Shown: one piece after another, positions 62,526 through 64,000 of the stretch | Layout of the letters: every line of letters begins with the position of its first letter | Position numbering within the stretch: the stretch's first letter is position 1 | Assembly (NCBI GenBank): GCA_027622715.1 | Contig: JAQBYN010000013.1 | Location: forward strand, 1 to 64,000 | DNA length: 64,000 nucleotides | Direction: 5' to 3' | Source of the DNA: Pseudomonadota bacterium | Lineage (GTDB): Bacteria > Pseudomonadota > Alphaproteobacteria > SHVP01 | Position numbers and translations under genes: made by a program | Notes under the pieces: model-generated | The model's database searches: none | Told to the model about the DNA's origin: nothing | Seen by the model: only the letters and a program-made list of their open reading frames with translations

Positions 62526-63332
62526 ATGCTTGGCGAGTCTATGCGGCTACGAATTGCGTCTGCTCTGGTGCTTGCGCCGGTAGCGCTTGCCGCGGTCTAT
62601 GCCGGCGGATGGTCCACGGTCACGCTTGTTGCGGTCGCAGCGATCCTTGCAGCGAACGAGTGGGATCGACTGGGTGGCGGATCCGGCCTCAGCGGCGCCA
62701 TTGGGATCATGCACGCATTAGTAATTCTGGCGGCAGCAATCCTCGCCGGGTTCGGTCTTTATCCCGCTGCACTTGGGGGCATGGTCTTGGGCATGGCCAT
62801 CGTTGGTGGTTTCGCAGCGTTGCGCGGCCAAACCGCGGTCTGGCCCGTGACCGGCATCCTTTACCTCGTACTGCCGACGATTGCGCTGATCTGGATGCGC
62901 GGTGCGCAGACCGGTGTCGAAATGTTGGTCTGGCTGTTGGTCATCGTCTGGGCCACCGATATTGCCGCTTTGTTCGCCGGGAAGGCATTTGGTGGTCCGC
63001 AACTATGGCCAAGTATCAGTCCCAAAAAGACCTGGGCGGGTGCAATCGGCGGGCTGGTCGCTGCGGCAGCGGTCGGCGCCCTCACCGCCGCTCTAAGAGA
63101 AAAGGCGACACTGGGAATCATGATCCCATTAAGCGTCGGCCTCTCGGCAATATCCCAAATTGGTGATCTCGCGGAATCTGCGGTCAAGCGCTACTACGGC
63201 GTGAAAGATACAGGTACCCTGATACCTGGACACGGCGGGATACTCGACCGCATCGACGGCCTGTTGCTCGCGTTACCCGCTGCTGCGGTCATTGCCATTT
63301 TGAATAAGGGAAGCGCGCTGATATGGCCCTAG
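62526..63332 (+). CDS. cdsA: Phosphatidate cytidylyltransferase
   Basis: SPKKTWAGAIGG...QIGDLAESAVKRYYGVKDTGTLIPGHGGILDRIDGLL; start ATG 62526 or TTG 62517. Confidence 0.94.
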   Translation: MLGESMRLRIASALVLAPVALAAVYAGGWSTVTLVAVAAILAANEWDRLGGGSGLSGAIGIMHALVILAAAILAGFGLYPAALGGMVLGMAIVGGFAALRGQTAVWPVTGILYLVLPTIALIWMRGAQTGVEMLVWLLVIVWATDIAALFAGKAFGGPQLWPSISPKKTWAGAIGGLVAAAAVGALTAALREKATLGIMIPLSVGLSAISQIGDLAESAVKRYYGVKDTGTLIPGHGGILDRIDGLLLALPAAAVIAILNKGSALIWP

Positions 63333-64000
63333 CCGAACCAAGACCGGTAACGGCACCTCGGCGCGTGTCGATCCTCGGCTCAACGGGGTCCGTCGGTTGC
63401 AGCACGCTGGACCTCATCGCACGGAATCCCGGGGTATTTCAGGTCGAAGCGTTGACTGCCCATCGGAATGTCGCCGGTCTAGCAGCTCAAGCCCGTAAGT
63501 TCCGACCGGCGATCGTCGCCATTGCCGATCCATCTTGCTACGAAACGCTTCGCGATGCGCTCTCCGACACCGGCATCGAGGTTGCCGCCGGACCGAAGGC
63601 AGTCGTCGAGGCAGCATCGCGCCCAGCAGATTGGGTAATGGCCGCGATCGTGGGCGCCGCCGGATTGGCGCCGACACTTGCGGCGGCAAGACAGGGTGCA
63701 ATCCTGGCGATTGCCAACAAGGAATGCCTTGTTAGCGCTGGCGATCTCTTTATGGCCGAAGCAGCGCGCCACGGCACAACGGTTCTGCCGGTGGATTCCG
63801 AACACAATGCGATCTTTCAGGTCTTTGATTTTGAGGGCAGGGATGCCATCGAACGTATCATCCTCACCGCATCCGGCGGGCCGTTCCGCGACACACCGCT
63901 GGATCGTCTGGCCCACGTAACGCCGACCGAGGCTTTGGCGCATCCGAATTGGGATATGGGGGCGAAAGTTTCGATCGATTCGGCGACCATGATGAACAAA
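63323..64000 (+). CDS. dxr: 1-deoxy-D-xylulose-5-phosphate reductoisomerase (3' end beyond window)
   Basis: VSILGSTGSVGCSTLDLIARNPGVFQVEALTAHRN...IANKECLVSAGDLFM...PVDSEHNAIFQ...TASGGPFRD. Confidence 0.95.
   Translation, partial: MALAEPRPVTAPRRVSILGSTGSVGCSTLDLIARNPGVFQVEALTAHRNVAGLAAQARKFRPAIVAIADPSCYETLRDALSDTGIEVAAGPKAVVEAASRPADWVMAAIVGAAGLAPTLAAARQGAILAIANKECLVSAGDLFMAEAARHGTTVLPVDSEHNAIFQVFDFEGRDAIERIILTASGGPFRDTPLDRLAHVTPTEALAHPNWDMGAKVSIDSATMMNK

Overview
The window looks like a contiguous alphaproteobacterial chromosome segment (Rhodospirillales-like by gene content and order; this placement is inference). Left edge: 3' end of an IS3-family orfB transposase with IR-like ends and a GC-rich palindromic intergenic repeat. 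About 0.5-21 kb is an accessory or mixed region: ICMT-like methyltransferase, aminotransferase, CheW, tRNA-His, fused membrane/spermidine-synthase-like protein, pentapeptide-repeat protein, MotA/MotB, a serine hydrolase with two tandem MFS paralogs, a DMT transporter, two paralogous unknown proteins flanking a NUDIX gene, SDR, isochorismatase/VOC/lipoprotein, amidase and SAM methyltransferase. About 21-31 kb: nnr, tRNA-Leu, tig-clpP-clpX-lon-hupB, tRNA-Val, tRNA-Asp. About 31.5-45.5 kb: complete nuoA-N (complex I). About 45.5-57 kb: birA-coaX-RNase J-mce-DUF1467-proS-lolC/E(F)-lolD-dnaE. About 57-64 kb: amidase, rpsB-tsf-pyrH-frr-uppS-cdsA-dxr (dxr truncated by the window end). I saw no CRISPR array, prophage, rRNA or recognisable defence or biosynthetic cluster. 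The best candidates for something undescribed are: (1) a ~170-nt structured RNA-like element between nnr and tRNA-Leu (22609-22777) with an 11-bp closing helix and internal hairpins; (2) an rpsB leader hairpin whose 3' arm covers the Shine-Dalgarno, plus similar small hairpins before rpsB and tsf; (3) a series of five convergent gene pairs whose stop codons overlap or abut with no visible terminator; (4) paralogous unknown genes flanking a NUDIX hydrolase. All functional calls come from reading motifs by eye; no database or folding program was run.
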